From CAG-791 sp003447895 (GTDB taxonomy: Bacteria > Bacillota > Clostridia > Lachnospirales > Lachnospiraceae): a DNA stretch of 13,813 bases. Positions 5,179 through 12,314 of the stretch are shown piece after piece. The position numbers and the translations under genes were made by a program. Every line of letters starts with the position of its first letter. Positions within the stretch are counted from its first letter, which is position 1. The DNA lies in the NCBI GenBank assembly GCA_946620035.1, contig CAMOMX010000056.1, positions 1 through 13,813 of the forward strand, written 5' to 3'. Under the pieces are notes generated by a model that made no database searches, was not told the DNA's origin, and saw only the letters and a program-made list of their open reading frames with translations.

Positions 5179-7689
5179 ATGAAATTCGGATATTTCGACG
5201 ATGCCAACCGGGAGTACGTGATCACAACTCCCAAGACGCCTCTTCCCTGGATCAATTATTTGGGAAACCAGGACTTCTTCACCCTGATTTCCAATACCTG
5301 CGGAGGCTATTCCTTCTATAAAGATGCAAGACTTTTGAGGATCACGCGTTACCGCTACAACGATGTCCCCTATGACGGAAACGGAAAGTACATATATATA
5401 AAAGACGGAAATACAGTCTGGAATCCGGGATGGCAGCCCTCCAAGACGGATCTCGACAGCTATGAGTGCAGACACGGAATGGGTTACACCCGTTTTATCT
5501 CCTCTAAGAACGGTGTGAGCGTCAACCAGCTGAACTTCGTCCCCCTGGGCGACAAGTGCGAACTTATGCTGGTGGATCTAAAGAACAACTCCGGCGAGAC
5601 CAAGAGCCTCAAGATCTTCCCTTATGTGGAGTGGTGCCTTTGGGATGCGGATGATGACCAGAAAAACTTCCAGAGAAACCTCTCTACCGGAGAAGTCGAG
5701 ATCGAGTCCAACCTTGGCTATGAGATCAGCGGCCTGAAAAAGCCCGAAAAAACTTCTGTCGAAAACTACAGCGCGCTCGATTACGCGGCGATCTACCACC
5801 GCACGGAGTACAGAGAGCGCCGCAACATGTACGCGGTCTTTTCCGTAAACCGCCCCATCGACGGCTTCGATACGGACAGACGCTCTTTCATCGGCGACTA
5901 CAGAAGCCCTGCTCTCCCCGAAGTAGTGGAAAACGGTTCCTGTAAAAATACTGTAGCCAGCGGCTGGTCTCCCTGCGCCGTCTACGAAATCGATATCGCC
6001 CTTAAGCCCGGCGAGAGCACCAGCGTGATCTTCCAGCTCACCTATGTGGAGAACCCTGTAGAGGAGAAATGGGAGTCCTACGGTGTGATCAACAAGACCC
6101 GCGCCCGCGACATGATCGCCAAGTACCATGACCGCGACGCTGTCATCGCCGCTTATGAGAATCTCTGCTCCTACTGGAAAGGGCTTCTCAGCAAATTCCA
6201 TGTGGAGAGTTCCCGCCCCGAAGTGGACAGAATGGTCAACATCTGGAACCAGTACCAGTGCATGATCACTTTCAACATGTCCAGAAGCGCCTCCTATTAT
6301 GAGTCCGGAATCGGCAGAGGCATGGGATTCCGCGACTCCTGCCAGGACCTTCTCGGCTTTGTACACCTTGTTCCCGAGCGCGCAAGAGAGCGAATCATCG
6401 ATATCGCCTCCACGCAGTTTCCGGACGGCAGCGCTTATCATCAGTATCAGCCCCTCACCAAGAAGGGAAATGCCGATATCGGAAGCGGCTTCAACGATGA
6501 TCCGCTGTGGCTGATCGCCGCTGTCAGCGCCTATATCCGTGAGACCGGCGACCTCACTATTTTGGACGAGTCTGTTCCTTTCGATAACGACGAGTCCCTT
6601 GCGCAGCCGCTCATGGAGCACCTTCGCAGGAGCGTGAATTACACCATCACCCACAAGGGGCCTCACGGAATCCCGCTGATCGGGCGCGCCGACTGGAATG
6701 ACTGCCTCAATCTCAACTGTTTCTCCGAGCACTCCGGCGAATCCTTCCAGACCTCCGGTCCCAGCGAGGGACCTGTTGCGGAGTCCGTATTCATCGGCGG
6801 CATGTTCGTCAAATACGCGGAAGAATACGCCATGATCTGCGACATCCTCGGTCTTACCGATGAAGCGGCACAGATCCGCAAGGAGCGCGATGCCATGGAG
6901 AAAGTGCTTCTCACGGACGGCTGGGACGGCAAATGGTTTGTCCGCGCCTACGACGCTTACAGTCACAAAGTCGGATCTCACGAGTGCGAAGAGGGACAGA
7001 TCTTCATCGAGCCCCAGGGCTTCTGTGTTTTGGCAGGTGTCGGCAAGGAGACCGGTGAAGCGCTCCAGGCTCTCGACAGCGTCAAAGAGATCCTGGATTC
7101 CAAGTACGGTATTGCTCTTCTGCAGCCCGCTTATACCAGATATCACGTTGAACTCGGTGAAGTTTCCTCCTATCCTCCGGGATACAAAGAGAATGCCGGC
7201 ATCTTCTGCCACAACAATCCCTGGGTTTCGATCGCCGAGACGGTCATGGGAAGAGGCAACAGGGCCTTCGAGGTCTACTGGAAGACCTGCCCGTCCTGCG
7301 TCGAAGAGTTCAGCGAGATCCACAGGACAGAGCCCTATGTGTACTCACAGATGGTGGCCGGCCCCGATGCCCCCAACTTCGGAGAGGGCAAGAACAGCTG
7401 GCTGACCGGAACCGCGGCATGGACCTTTACAGACATCTCCCAGTACATTCTGGGCGTCTATCCCACTTTCGAAGGCCTCAGCATCGATCCCTGCATCCCC
7501 GATGACTTCGGTGATTTCGAGCTGACCCGCGCATACAGAGAAGGGATCTATCACATCAGCGTGAAGAACCCCGATCATGTGGAAAAGGGTGTGAAGAAGA
7601 TGATCGTGGACGGCAAAGAAGTGTCCGGACATGTGATTCCCTACAACAAGGGACAGAAAGAATACAGCGTAGAAGTGATCATGGGTTAA
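5179..7689 (+). CDS. Cellobiose phosphorylase, glycoside hydrolase family 94
   Basis: This cytoplasmic 836-residue enzyme is predicted to split cellobiose with phosphate into alpha-glucose 1-phosphate and glucose, saving ATP after uptake. There is no signal peptide. The N-terminus MKFGYFDDANREYVIT and the phrases GGYSFYKDARLLRITRYRYN, NIWNQYQCMITFNMSRSA and GIGRGMGFRDS closely recall the clostridial enzyme. Arg380 and Asp386 (RGMGFRD) correspond to the substrate-binding pair Arg362/Asp368 of the Cellvibrio gilvus enzyme; with the same offset its general acid Asp490 becomes Asp508 in RADWNDCLN, so the active site looks intact. A segment at about residues 178-203 seems to be an insertion relative to the Clostridium thermocellum enzyme as I recall it. 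GGAGG precedes the ATG. A cellodextrin phosphorylase is a less likely alternative. It is divergent from the LacI-type regulator and transporter, and a strong terminator follows. Confidence 0.95.
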   Translation: MKFGYFDDANREYVITTPKTPLPWINYLGNQDFFTLISNTCGGYSFYKDARLLRITRYRYNDVPYDGNGKYIYIKDGNTVWNPGWQPSKTDLDSYECRHGMGYTRFISSKNGVSVNQLNFVPLGDKCELMLVDLKNNSGETKSLKIFPYVEWCLWDADDDQKNFQRNLSTGEVEIESNLGYEISGLKKPEKTSVENYSALDYAAIYHRTEYRERRNMYAVFSVNRPIDGFDTDRRSFIGDYRSPALPEVVENGSCKNTVASGWSPCAVYEIDIALKPGESTSVIFQLTYVENPVEEKWESYGVINKTRARDMIAKYHDRDAVIAAYENLCSYWKGLLSKFHVESSRPEVDRMVNIWNQYQCMITFNMSRSASYYESGIGRGMGFRDSCQDLLGFVHLVPERARERIIDIASTQFPDGSAYHQYQPLTKKGNADIGSGFNDDPLWLIAAVSAYIRETGDLTILDESVPFDNDESLAQPLMEHLRRSVNYTITHKGPHGIPLIGRADWNDCLNLNCFSEHSGESFQTSGPSEGPVAESVFIGGMFVKYAEEYAMICDILGLTDEAAQIRKERDAMEKVLLTDGWDGKWFVRAYDAYSHKVGSHECEEGQIFIEPQGFCVLAGVGKETGEALQALDSVKEILDSKYGIALLQPAYTRYHVELGEVSSYPPGYKENAGIFCHNNPWVSIAETVMGRGNRAFEVYWKTCPSCVEEFSEIHRTEPYVYSQMVAGPDAPNFGEGKNSWLTGTAAWTFTDISQYILGVYPTFEGLSIDPCIPDDFGDFELTRAYREGIYHISVKNPDHVEKGVKKMIVDGKEVSGHVIPYNKGQKEYSVEVIMG

Positions 7690-7742
7690 ACCCTTTCCGA
7701 GCTATCGGAAATCCTTAACTTTTTCATAAACTCCTCAACAGG

Positions 7743-7780
7743 AAAATGCCCCGGCTGGTCAGGCCGGGGCATTTTCTTTC
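7743..7780. terminator. Strong bidirectional terminator between phosphorylase and pyrophosphatase genes
   Basis: AAAATGCCCCGGC (7743-7755) and GCCGGGGCATTTT (7763-7775) form a perfect 13-bp stem with a seven-base loop, followed by CTTTC on the plus strand. The A/T ends supply U runs for both directions, so it can end the phosphorylase message and the convergent pyrophosphatase message. A small GC hairpin (GCGGA/TCCGC, 7814-7827) lies between it and the pyrophosphatase stop. Confidence 0.9.
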
Positions 7781-7874
7781 TATGTTTTGTATTCCCTATA
7801 AACTCAAGGCTCGCGGAGTGATCCGCTTCGCCGCATTCGCTGCCCGAGGACGGTTCCGCGGGCCGCCGCGCCGG

Positions 7875-9515
7875 TCAGGCGTACTTGTTGATGACAGTCG
7901 ACAGCTTGGGAAGGATCTGCATCTTGCGGGACACAAGGCCCTCATGCACGCTGTGCTGCTCTCCCTGGGTATCCGGGTACGCTTCAAACAGCCAGTTCGC
8001 CTTGTCGCCGGCCGCAAACAGGATCGATCTGTTCTCCAGCGCGGAGGTGATGGAGAGGATTCCCATGTCCGCGTTCTTGTTCCTGGTCAAAACATCGAGC
8101 GCCTGCTGCATCTCATCGGCCCTGTCTCTGTAAGGCTCCACCTGCGGCACATTCACTTTCGTGATCATGAGCCTGACGCCCATGACATCCTCAAAGATGA
8201 TGTCGCGGTTCATCAGCTCTTCGAGGGATTCGCCCTCATCTTCCGTCACCGAGAACAGCTCCTCCGTGAACTCATCCAGATCAAGGCCGGCCAGCGCAGC
8301 CAGGATGTTCGCGGTATGTCTGTCCTTGTCTGTTGTGGTCGGAGTCTGCAGATTCATGGTATCGGAGAGCAGGCCTCCCAGCATCAGGCCGGCAAGGTTC
8401 TCCTCGATCGGAACCTGGTTCTCCCTGAAGATCGTCGCGATGATCGTGCAGGTGCTTCCCACGATCTCGTTTCTGAAGCTCACGGGTCTTGACGTGGAGA
8501 AGTCCGTCACTCTGTGGTGATCGATTACTTCCAGGACCCTCGCCTTCTCAATTCCCTTTACGGACTGCGAGAATTCATTGTGGTCCACCAGGATCAGCTG
8601 CTTGTCATTGTAGTTGAGAATGTGGTGGCGCATCAGATAGCCCACCAGGTGCTCCTGCTCGTCCACAACAGGGAAAGAGCGGAACTGTGTGCGCGCCATC
8701 TTCTTTCCGGCGTCCTCCGCCAGCTCGTGGACGAAGAACTTCATGGGCTTTGTCGTCATGATCATGCTGACCTGCGGTGCAAAATAGAGATAGCGGGATG
8801 TGTTCATGGCGCCGTACCCCGAGGAGATGATCACGCAGTGGTTCTCCTCAGCAAGCTTGAGCACGCTGTCGTCTACTCTCTCTTCCCAGATGATGATCAG
8901 CATTCCCGCGCCCTTTTCGATCAGGATCTTCTGCGCTTTCTTATTTCCTCCGGTGATCACGATCCTGTCCGCGACGTCATAGTCCTCGAGGTTATCCTTA
9001 TTGGTCATGGTCAGGATACTCACCTTGCCGTTCAGATGCCGCTTCTCATCGCTGTAAAGGATCCTGCCCCCGATCGTGCGGGCAATATCCTCTGTGGACG
9101 TCTCCCGGAGCATGGCGTGGCTGTAACTCGTATCGCTGAGCGCTATTTTGGCAAGGTCTGTCTTGGAGACCCAGCCGATCACTTTATTCTCTTTATCTAC
9201 GACCGCGAAGCCTTCTCTCTTCTCCTGTTCCATCAGATGGACTGTCTCGAAGATCGTGTTCTCGGGTGTGATCGCGCAGGGAGAATCCAGGTCCACCTCA
9301 TCCAGGCGCACCTGCGCCGTCTCCAGAAGCATGGGCTCTTCGAACCCGAATCTCTTCAGAAGATACCGGGACTCTTTATTGATCTTTCCCAAAACGCAGG
9401 GGATCGCGTCAAATCCCTGTTCTTTCTTGTAAGCGGCATAAGCGATCGCCGCCGCGACGGAATCGGCATGAGGGTTTCTGTGCCCGGTAATATAAATTTT
9501 GTTGTCCTGTGCCAT
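7875..9515 (-). CDS. ppaC: Family II manganese-dependent inorganic pyrophosphatase with CBS-DRTGG-CBS insert
   Basis: This 546-residue cytoplasmic enzyme hydrolyses pyrophosphate to phosphate. It starts with the DHH-phosphoesterase metal site GHRNPHADS (residues 11-19). It is then interrupted by a regulatory insert: a first CBS domain (about 70-130), a DRTGG domain (about 135-250, with DRIVITGG at 183-190) and a second CBS domain (about 250-305). The catalytic part resumes with LVDHNE (Asp311), the DHH motif VIDHH (332-334) and LLSDT (Asp385), and ends with a DHHA2 domain containing the family motif SRK (529-531). In the first motif the usual sequence is HxxPDxD; here the first Asp is His16. 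CBS-type pyrophosphatases are known to be controlled by adenine nucleotides, and DRTGG-bearing ones by diadenosine polyphosphates. AGGAGG lies seven bases before the ATG. It stands alone, divergent from metY. Confidence 0.95.
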   Translation of the reverse strand: MAQDNKIYITGHRNPHADSVAAAIAYAAYKKEQGFDAIPCVLGKINKESRYLLKRFGFEEPMLLETAQVRLDEVDLDSPCAITPENTIFETVHLMEQEKREGFAVVDKENKVIGWVSKTDLAKIALSDTSYSHAMLRETSTEDIARTIGGRILYSDEKRHLNGKVSILTMTNKDNLEDYDVADRIVITGGNKKAQKILIEKGAGMLIIIWEERVDDSVLKLAEENHCVIISSGYGAMNTSRYLYFAPQVSMIMTTKPMKFFVHELAEDAGKKMARTQFRSFPVVDEQEHLVGYLMRHHILNYNDKQLILVDHNEFSQSVKGIEKARVLEVIDHHRVTDFSTSRPVSFRNEIVGSTCTIIATIFRENQVPIEENLAGLMLGGLLSDTMNLQTPTTTDKDRHTANILAALAGLDLDEFTEELFSVTEDEGESLEELMNRDIIFEDVMGVRLMITKVNVPQVEPYRDRADEMQQALDVLTRNKNADMGILSITSALENRSILFAAGDKANWLFEAYPDTQGEQHSVHEGLVSRKMQILPKLSTVINKYA

Positions 9516-9579
9516 GGATTACCTCCTGTTTACAAGGGATCATGAAAGGCCCATCAGTCTGTTTCTTTCTCTACTCCAT

Positions 9580-9608
9580 ATGATACCATTTTCAATTTGT
9601 GCGCACAA
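9580..9608 (-). promoter_or_regulatory. Promoter of the pyrophosphatase gene
   Basis: On the minus strand TTGTGC (9603-9608), a 17-base spacer and TATCAT (9580-9585) with TG one base upstream form a plausible extended -10 promoter. The leader would be about 58 bases and ends in AGGAGG. Confidence 0.5.
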
Positions 9609-9617
9609 TGAAATCCG

Positions 9618-9634
9618 GCCGGTATTTTGCCGGC
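9618..9634. repeat. Small inverted repeat between the divergent promoters
   Basis: GCCGG (9618-9622) pairs with CCGGC (9630-9634) around a seven-base loop. It sits between the pyrophosphatase and metY promoters and could be a regulator site. It is too short for firm assignment. Confidence 0.25.
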
Positions 9635-9656
9635 GATATTTTGTCATCAGTATTTG

Positions 9657-9685
9657 TTGCCATTGGGCCAAACTTCTTTTAAGAT
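9657..9685 (+). promoter_or_regulatory. Promoter of the metY gene
   Basis: TTGCCA (9657-9662, one mismatch to TTGACA), a 17-base spacer and TAAGAT (9680-9685). Initiation near 9692 gives a leader of only about 48 bases, with GGAGG at 9726-9730. This leaves no room for a SAM riboswitch or T-box, which often precede methionine genes in Firmicutes. Confidence 0.55.
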
Positions 9686-9739
9686 GTATATCAGGCGAAA
9701 GCTCTTCAGAAACACTATCGTAACGGAGGTAATAACGAG

Positions 9740-11008
9740 ATGGAAAGAGAAACCAAATGTATTCAGTCCGGATATACGCCTAAGAACGGTGATCCGAGAA
9801 TGATCCCGATCATTCAGAGCACCACTTTCAAATATGATACCAGTGAAGATATGGGCAAGCTGTTTGACCTCGAGGCGGAAGGGTACTTCTACACCCGTCT
9901 TCAGAATCCCACTAATGACATGGTAGCTGCCAAGATTGCCGCTCTCGAAGGCGGCACCGCCGGCATGCTGACCTCTTCCGGTCAGGCCGCCAACTTCTTC
10001 AGCGTCTTCAATATTGCCTCCTGCGGCGACCATATTGTAAGCGCGTCCACCATTTACGGCGGAACTTACAATCTCTTTAATGTCACGATGCGCAAGATGG
10101 GAATCGATTTTACATTCGTGGATCCCGACTGCAGCGACGAGGAGCTCGAGCAGGCCTTCCGTCCCAATACCAAGGCCGTCTTCGGAGAAACCATCGCCAA
10201 TCCCGCTCTCGTCGTATTTGACATCGAGCGATTCGCCAATGCCGCGCACGCGCACGGAGTTCCGCTCATCGTCGACAACACATTTGCCACTCCCATCAAC
10301 TGCCGGCCCATCGAATGGGGCGCAGACATTGTGACCCACTCCACGACCAAATATATGGACGGCCACGACGCGACGGTCGGCGGCGCGATCGTAGACGGCG
10401 GCAAGTTTGACTGGATGGCTCATGCCGATAAGTTCCCCGGACTCACAACCCCCGATGACTCCTATCACGGGATTACCTATGCGACAAAGTTCGGCCTCGG
10501 CGGCGCTTTTATCACAAAGTGCACGGCACAGCTCATGAGAGATTTCGGTTCCATCCAGGCGCCCATGAACGCGTTCCTCTTAAACCTCGGCCTGGAGTCC
10601 CTGGCTGTCCGCATGCCCAGGCACTGTGAAAACGCGCAGAAAGTTGCCGAATTTCTCAGGGACAACGACAAGGTTGCCTGGGTAACCTATCCCGGACTTC
10701 CCGGCGACAAGTACTATGAGAGAGCCAAAAAATATATGCCTGACGGAACCTGCGGCGTCATCTCCTTCGGTCTCAAGGGCGGCAGAGCTGCGGCGGAAGC
10801 ATTTATGAAGCGCCTGAAGGTTGCCATGATCGCGACCCATGTCGCGGATGCCCACACCTGCATCCTCCATCCCGCCAATTCCACGCACCGCCAGCTTTCT
10901 GACGAAGAACTGATCGCGGGCGGCGTAGGACCTGACCTGATCCGTCTCTCCGTCGGAATCGAAAATGTGGGGGATATCATCGCGGATATCGCGCAGGCAC
11001 TTGAATGA
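9740..11008 (+). CDS. metY: O-acetylhomoserine sulfhydrylase (O-acetylhomoserine aminocarboxypropyltransferase)
   Basis: This 422-residue cytoplasmic PLP enzyme belongs to the Cys/Met metabolism family. It is predicted to make homocysteine from O-acetylhomoserine and sulfide, in direct sulfhydrylation for methionine synthesis. The PLP lysine is Lys204 in THSTTKYMDGH. Other family marks are YTRLQNPT near residue 52, MLTSSGQAAN, STIYGGTYNL, IVDNTFATP, the C-terminal THVADAHTCILHPANSTHRQ and LIRLSVGIENVGDI. The length is normal for MetY, which is longer than MetB or MetC. GGAGG stands nine bases before the ATG after TAA-rich spacing. The gene is monocistronic, with its own promoter and a strong terminator. 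MetY members can also act on O-acetylserine; the sequence does not settle that side activity. Confidence 0.94.
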   Translation: MERETKCIQSGYTPKNGDPRMIPIIQSTTFKYDTSEDMGKLFDLEAEGYFYTRLQNPTNDMVAAKIAALEGGTAGMLTSSGQAANFFSVFNIASCGDHIVSASTIYGGTYNLFNVTMRKMGIDFTFVDPDCSDEELEQAFRPNTKAVFGETIANPALVVFDIERFANAAHAHGVPLIVDNTFATPINCRPIEWGADIVTHSTTKYMDGHDATVGGAIVDGGKFDWMAHADKFPGLTTPDDSYHGITYATKFGLGGAFITKCTAQLMRDFGSIQAPMNAFLLNLGLESLAVRMPRHCENAQKVAEFLRDNDKVAWVTYPGLPGDKYYERAKKYMPDGTCGVISFGLKGGRAAAEAFMKRLKVAMIATHVADAHTCILHPANSTHRQLSDEELIAGGVGPDLIRLSVGIENVGDIIADIAQALE

Positions 11009-11028
11009 TCATTTCCTCTTAAAAGTGG

Positions 11029-11065
11029 ACACCGCTCCGGAAATTGCTTTCCGGAGCGGTGTTTT
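11029..11065 (+). terminator. Rho-independent terminator of metY
   Basis: ACACCGCTCCGGAAA (11029-11043) and TTTCCGGAGCGGTGT (11048-11062) form a perfect 15-bp stem with the loop TTGC, followed by TTT. It begins 20 bases after the metY stop. Confidence 0.92.
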
Positions 11066-11103
11066 GCTCTGTCACCCTGATTTGTGTTCTCTCTTTTGCC
11101 GAC

Positions 11104-11155
11104 ATGCCCGCACAGCGGGCACAAGCAAGGGCATGAAGAAGACGCGCTTTGCGCG
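11104..11155. repeat. Hairpin-rich intergenic stretch between metY and the phosphatase gene
   Basis: GCCCGC/GCGGGC (11106-11120) is a perfect six-base stem with a three-base loop, and its left arm could instead pair as CATGCCC with GGGCATG (11128-11134). A second small stem, CGCGC/GCGCG, is at 11143-11155. No gene is visible here. It may only be extended 3' structure of the two convergent transcripts. Confidence 0.4.
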
Positions 11156-11160
11156 GCTTC

Positions 11161-11195
11161 AAAAATGCGAGCCTCGTTGTGCGAGCATTTTTTTT
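11161..11195. terminator. Terminator of the NlpC-barnase-barstar-phosphatase unit
   Basis: AAAAATGC (11161-11168) pairs with GCATTTTT (11185-11192), with CTCG/CGAG able to pair inside. The A run on one side and eight T on the other allow termination in both directions. It touches the phosphatase stop codon, so it is the natural end of the minus-strand transcript. Confidence 0.7.
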
Positions 11196-11910
11196 ACTTT
11201 TTCCTGACGGAGGACGGAACCGACTCAACCCTGAACGTATTCCCTTCGATCACCATGCCTGTCAGGCGGTTTCCGTAGACGCAGCCTGTATCCAGAGCGA
11301 TCATTCCCGTCTCCGGAAGAGCCCCCCAGGCCCCCTCTTTGATCTCCCCTATTATCGACTTTCCGTTAAAATACAGCGGCATCCGATAGGGAGTGTGCCC
11401 CGTAAGCACCAGCTTCCCCTGATAGCTTGTATCGCGCCCCCAGATCAGCGTCTCCCGGCTGTTCTTCTCCGGGTCCTCATCCTCAAGACACGCGTGGACA
11501 CAGAGAAATCTCTCGTCCACGTAGTAATAGGGCATCTGTTCGTACCAATCCCGGAACTCTTTGATCCTGTGTTTGTGCTCTATAAACGAAAACACGGTCT
11601 TCTCGCCACTGTTCCAATACCAGAGTTCCTTCTTTTGGCTTCGTTCCGCTCTTTCCGCCCCGGGATCTGTCGCATCGAGCATCATCTGCTCATGGTTTCC
11701 CCTGATCAGCACACATCTGTCGCCCATCTCTTTCTTAAGTCCCCGAAGATAGGCAAATACCTCATAGATCTTCGGCCCCCGGTCTATCGTATCTCCAAGG
11801 TTGATCAGCATGTCACGGCTCTTGTCAAAAGACAGCTTTTCAAGGAGCAGTCTGCATTCTTCATAACATCCGTGGATATCTGTTATAACCACTACGCGTC
11901 CGTTTTGCAC
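11194..11910 (-). CDS. PPP-family metallophosphatase (serine/threonine phosphatase or ApaH/PrpE-like)
   Basis: This 238-residue cytoplasmic protein carries the metal-binding motifs of the calcineurin-like PPP family in order: DIHG (residues 11-14), GDTIDRG (39-45), GNHE (71-74), CVHACLED in the middle and TGHTPY further on, followed by ALDTGCVYGNRLTGM. This layout is shared by bacterial PrpE-like phosphatases, diadenosine tetraphosphatases and PP2A-like protein phosphatases, so the true substrate cannot be named. The frame is open upstream without an ATG; I place the start at GTG 11910, which has AGAGG seven bases before it and puts the DIHG motif at the usual N-terminal position. It follows barstar by 70 bases and ends at a terminator, and is probably the last gene of the unit. 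A link to the barnase system is not shown. Confidence 0.88.
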   Translation of the reverse strand: MQNGRVVVITDIHGCYEECRLLLEKLSFDKSRDMLINLGDTIDRGPKIYEVFAYLRGLKKEMGDRCVLIRGNHEQMMLDATDPGAERAERSQKKELWYWNSGEKTVFSFIEHKHRIKEFRDWYEQMPYYYVDERFLCVHACLEDEDPEKNSRETLIWGRDTSYQGKLVLTGHTPYRMPLYFNGKSIIGEIKEGAWGALPETGMIALDTGCVYGNRLTGMVIEGNTFRVESVPSSVRKK

Positions 11911-11943
11911 AGCGATACCTCTTTTCGCTTCCTCATTTGTTAA

Positions 11944-11960
11944 GGCTCGCAGGGCGAGCC
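11944..11960. repeat. Perfect hairpin between barstar and phosphatase genes
   Basis: GGCTCGC (11944-11950) and GCGAGCC (11954-11960) form a seven-base stem with a three-base loop. No U run follows on the coding strand, so it is unlikely to be a full terminator; it may tune downstream expression. GCGAGCC recurs in the terminator at 11167-11173. Confidence 0.45.
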
Positions 11961-11980
11961 GCCGAGACGGAAAAAAGAGA

Positions 11981-12265
11981 TCATTCCATCTCAAACTCCA
12001 CTTCCAGTCCCGGATTGGACTGCGCGGCCGCGGCGCACATATGCTGCATAGCCATCAGATATCGGGGCATACTGTCCCTCAGGTCTCCGCATCCGGAAAA
12101 TGTGATCCTGCACCCTTTTCCGAACTCCGGCTCTGTCAGAACATCGTACAGCGCGTCCAGGTTTCTTCCGTACCACTCCGGGAGGGGCAGTCCCTGCTCG
12201 ATCCGGTCGTGCAGCCCGGCCCGATCGGATACCCCACTCAGGTCAATTCTGTATTCTCTATTCAT
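11981..12265 (-). CDS. Barstar-family ribonuclease inhibitor (immunity protein)
   Basis: This 94-residue cytoplasmic protein matches barstar (about 90 residues) in size and in the key helix: LPEWYGRNLDALYDVLTE at residues 28-45 corresponds to barstar LPEYYGENLDALWDALTG. Asp37 and Asp41 correspond to barstar Asp35 and Asp39, which plug the barnase active site; Trp31 stands for Tyr29 and Tyr40 for Trp38. The family is known to bind and inhibit barnase-type ribonucleases. I chose ATG 12265 because GGAAGGAA lies at good distance before it; an in-frame ATG at 12289 has no ribosome binding site and would add eight residues. It begins 49 bases after the stop of the barnase-type gene, the toxin-then-inhibitor order expected for a protected ribonuclease. 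Confidence 0.92.
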   Translation of the reverse strand: MNREYRIDLSGVSDRAGLHDRIEQGLPLPEWYGRNLDALYDVLTEPEFGKGCRITFSGCGDLRDSMPRYLMAMQHMCAAAAQSNPGLEVEFEME

Positions 12266-12314
12266 ATCCGGCGTTCCTTCCCTTGTCATTTTCGGTGATC
12301 ACCCGTTTCCGATA

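Noticed and set aside
5578..7323. Long open frame (581 codons) on the minus strand inside the phosphorylase gene
   Set aside because: It lies wholly antisense to a clear GH94 enzyme, has no recognisable domain and no ribosome binding site that I could see; it is a shadow caused by codon bias.
8514..9545. Open frame of 343 codons on the plus strand antisense to the pyrophosphatase gene
   Set aside because: The minus-strand frame carries all family motifs; the plus-strand translation shows no domain character.
9686..9739. SAM riboswitch or T-box before metY
   Set aside because: The leader from the predicted start point is about 48 bases, too short, and shows no matching conserved stems.
12266..12289. 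Upstream in-frame start for barstar
   Set aside because: No ribosome binding site before that ATG, whereas the ATG at 12265 has one and gives the normal family length.
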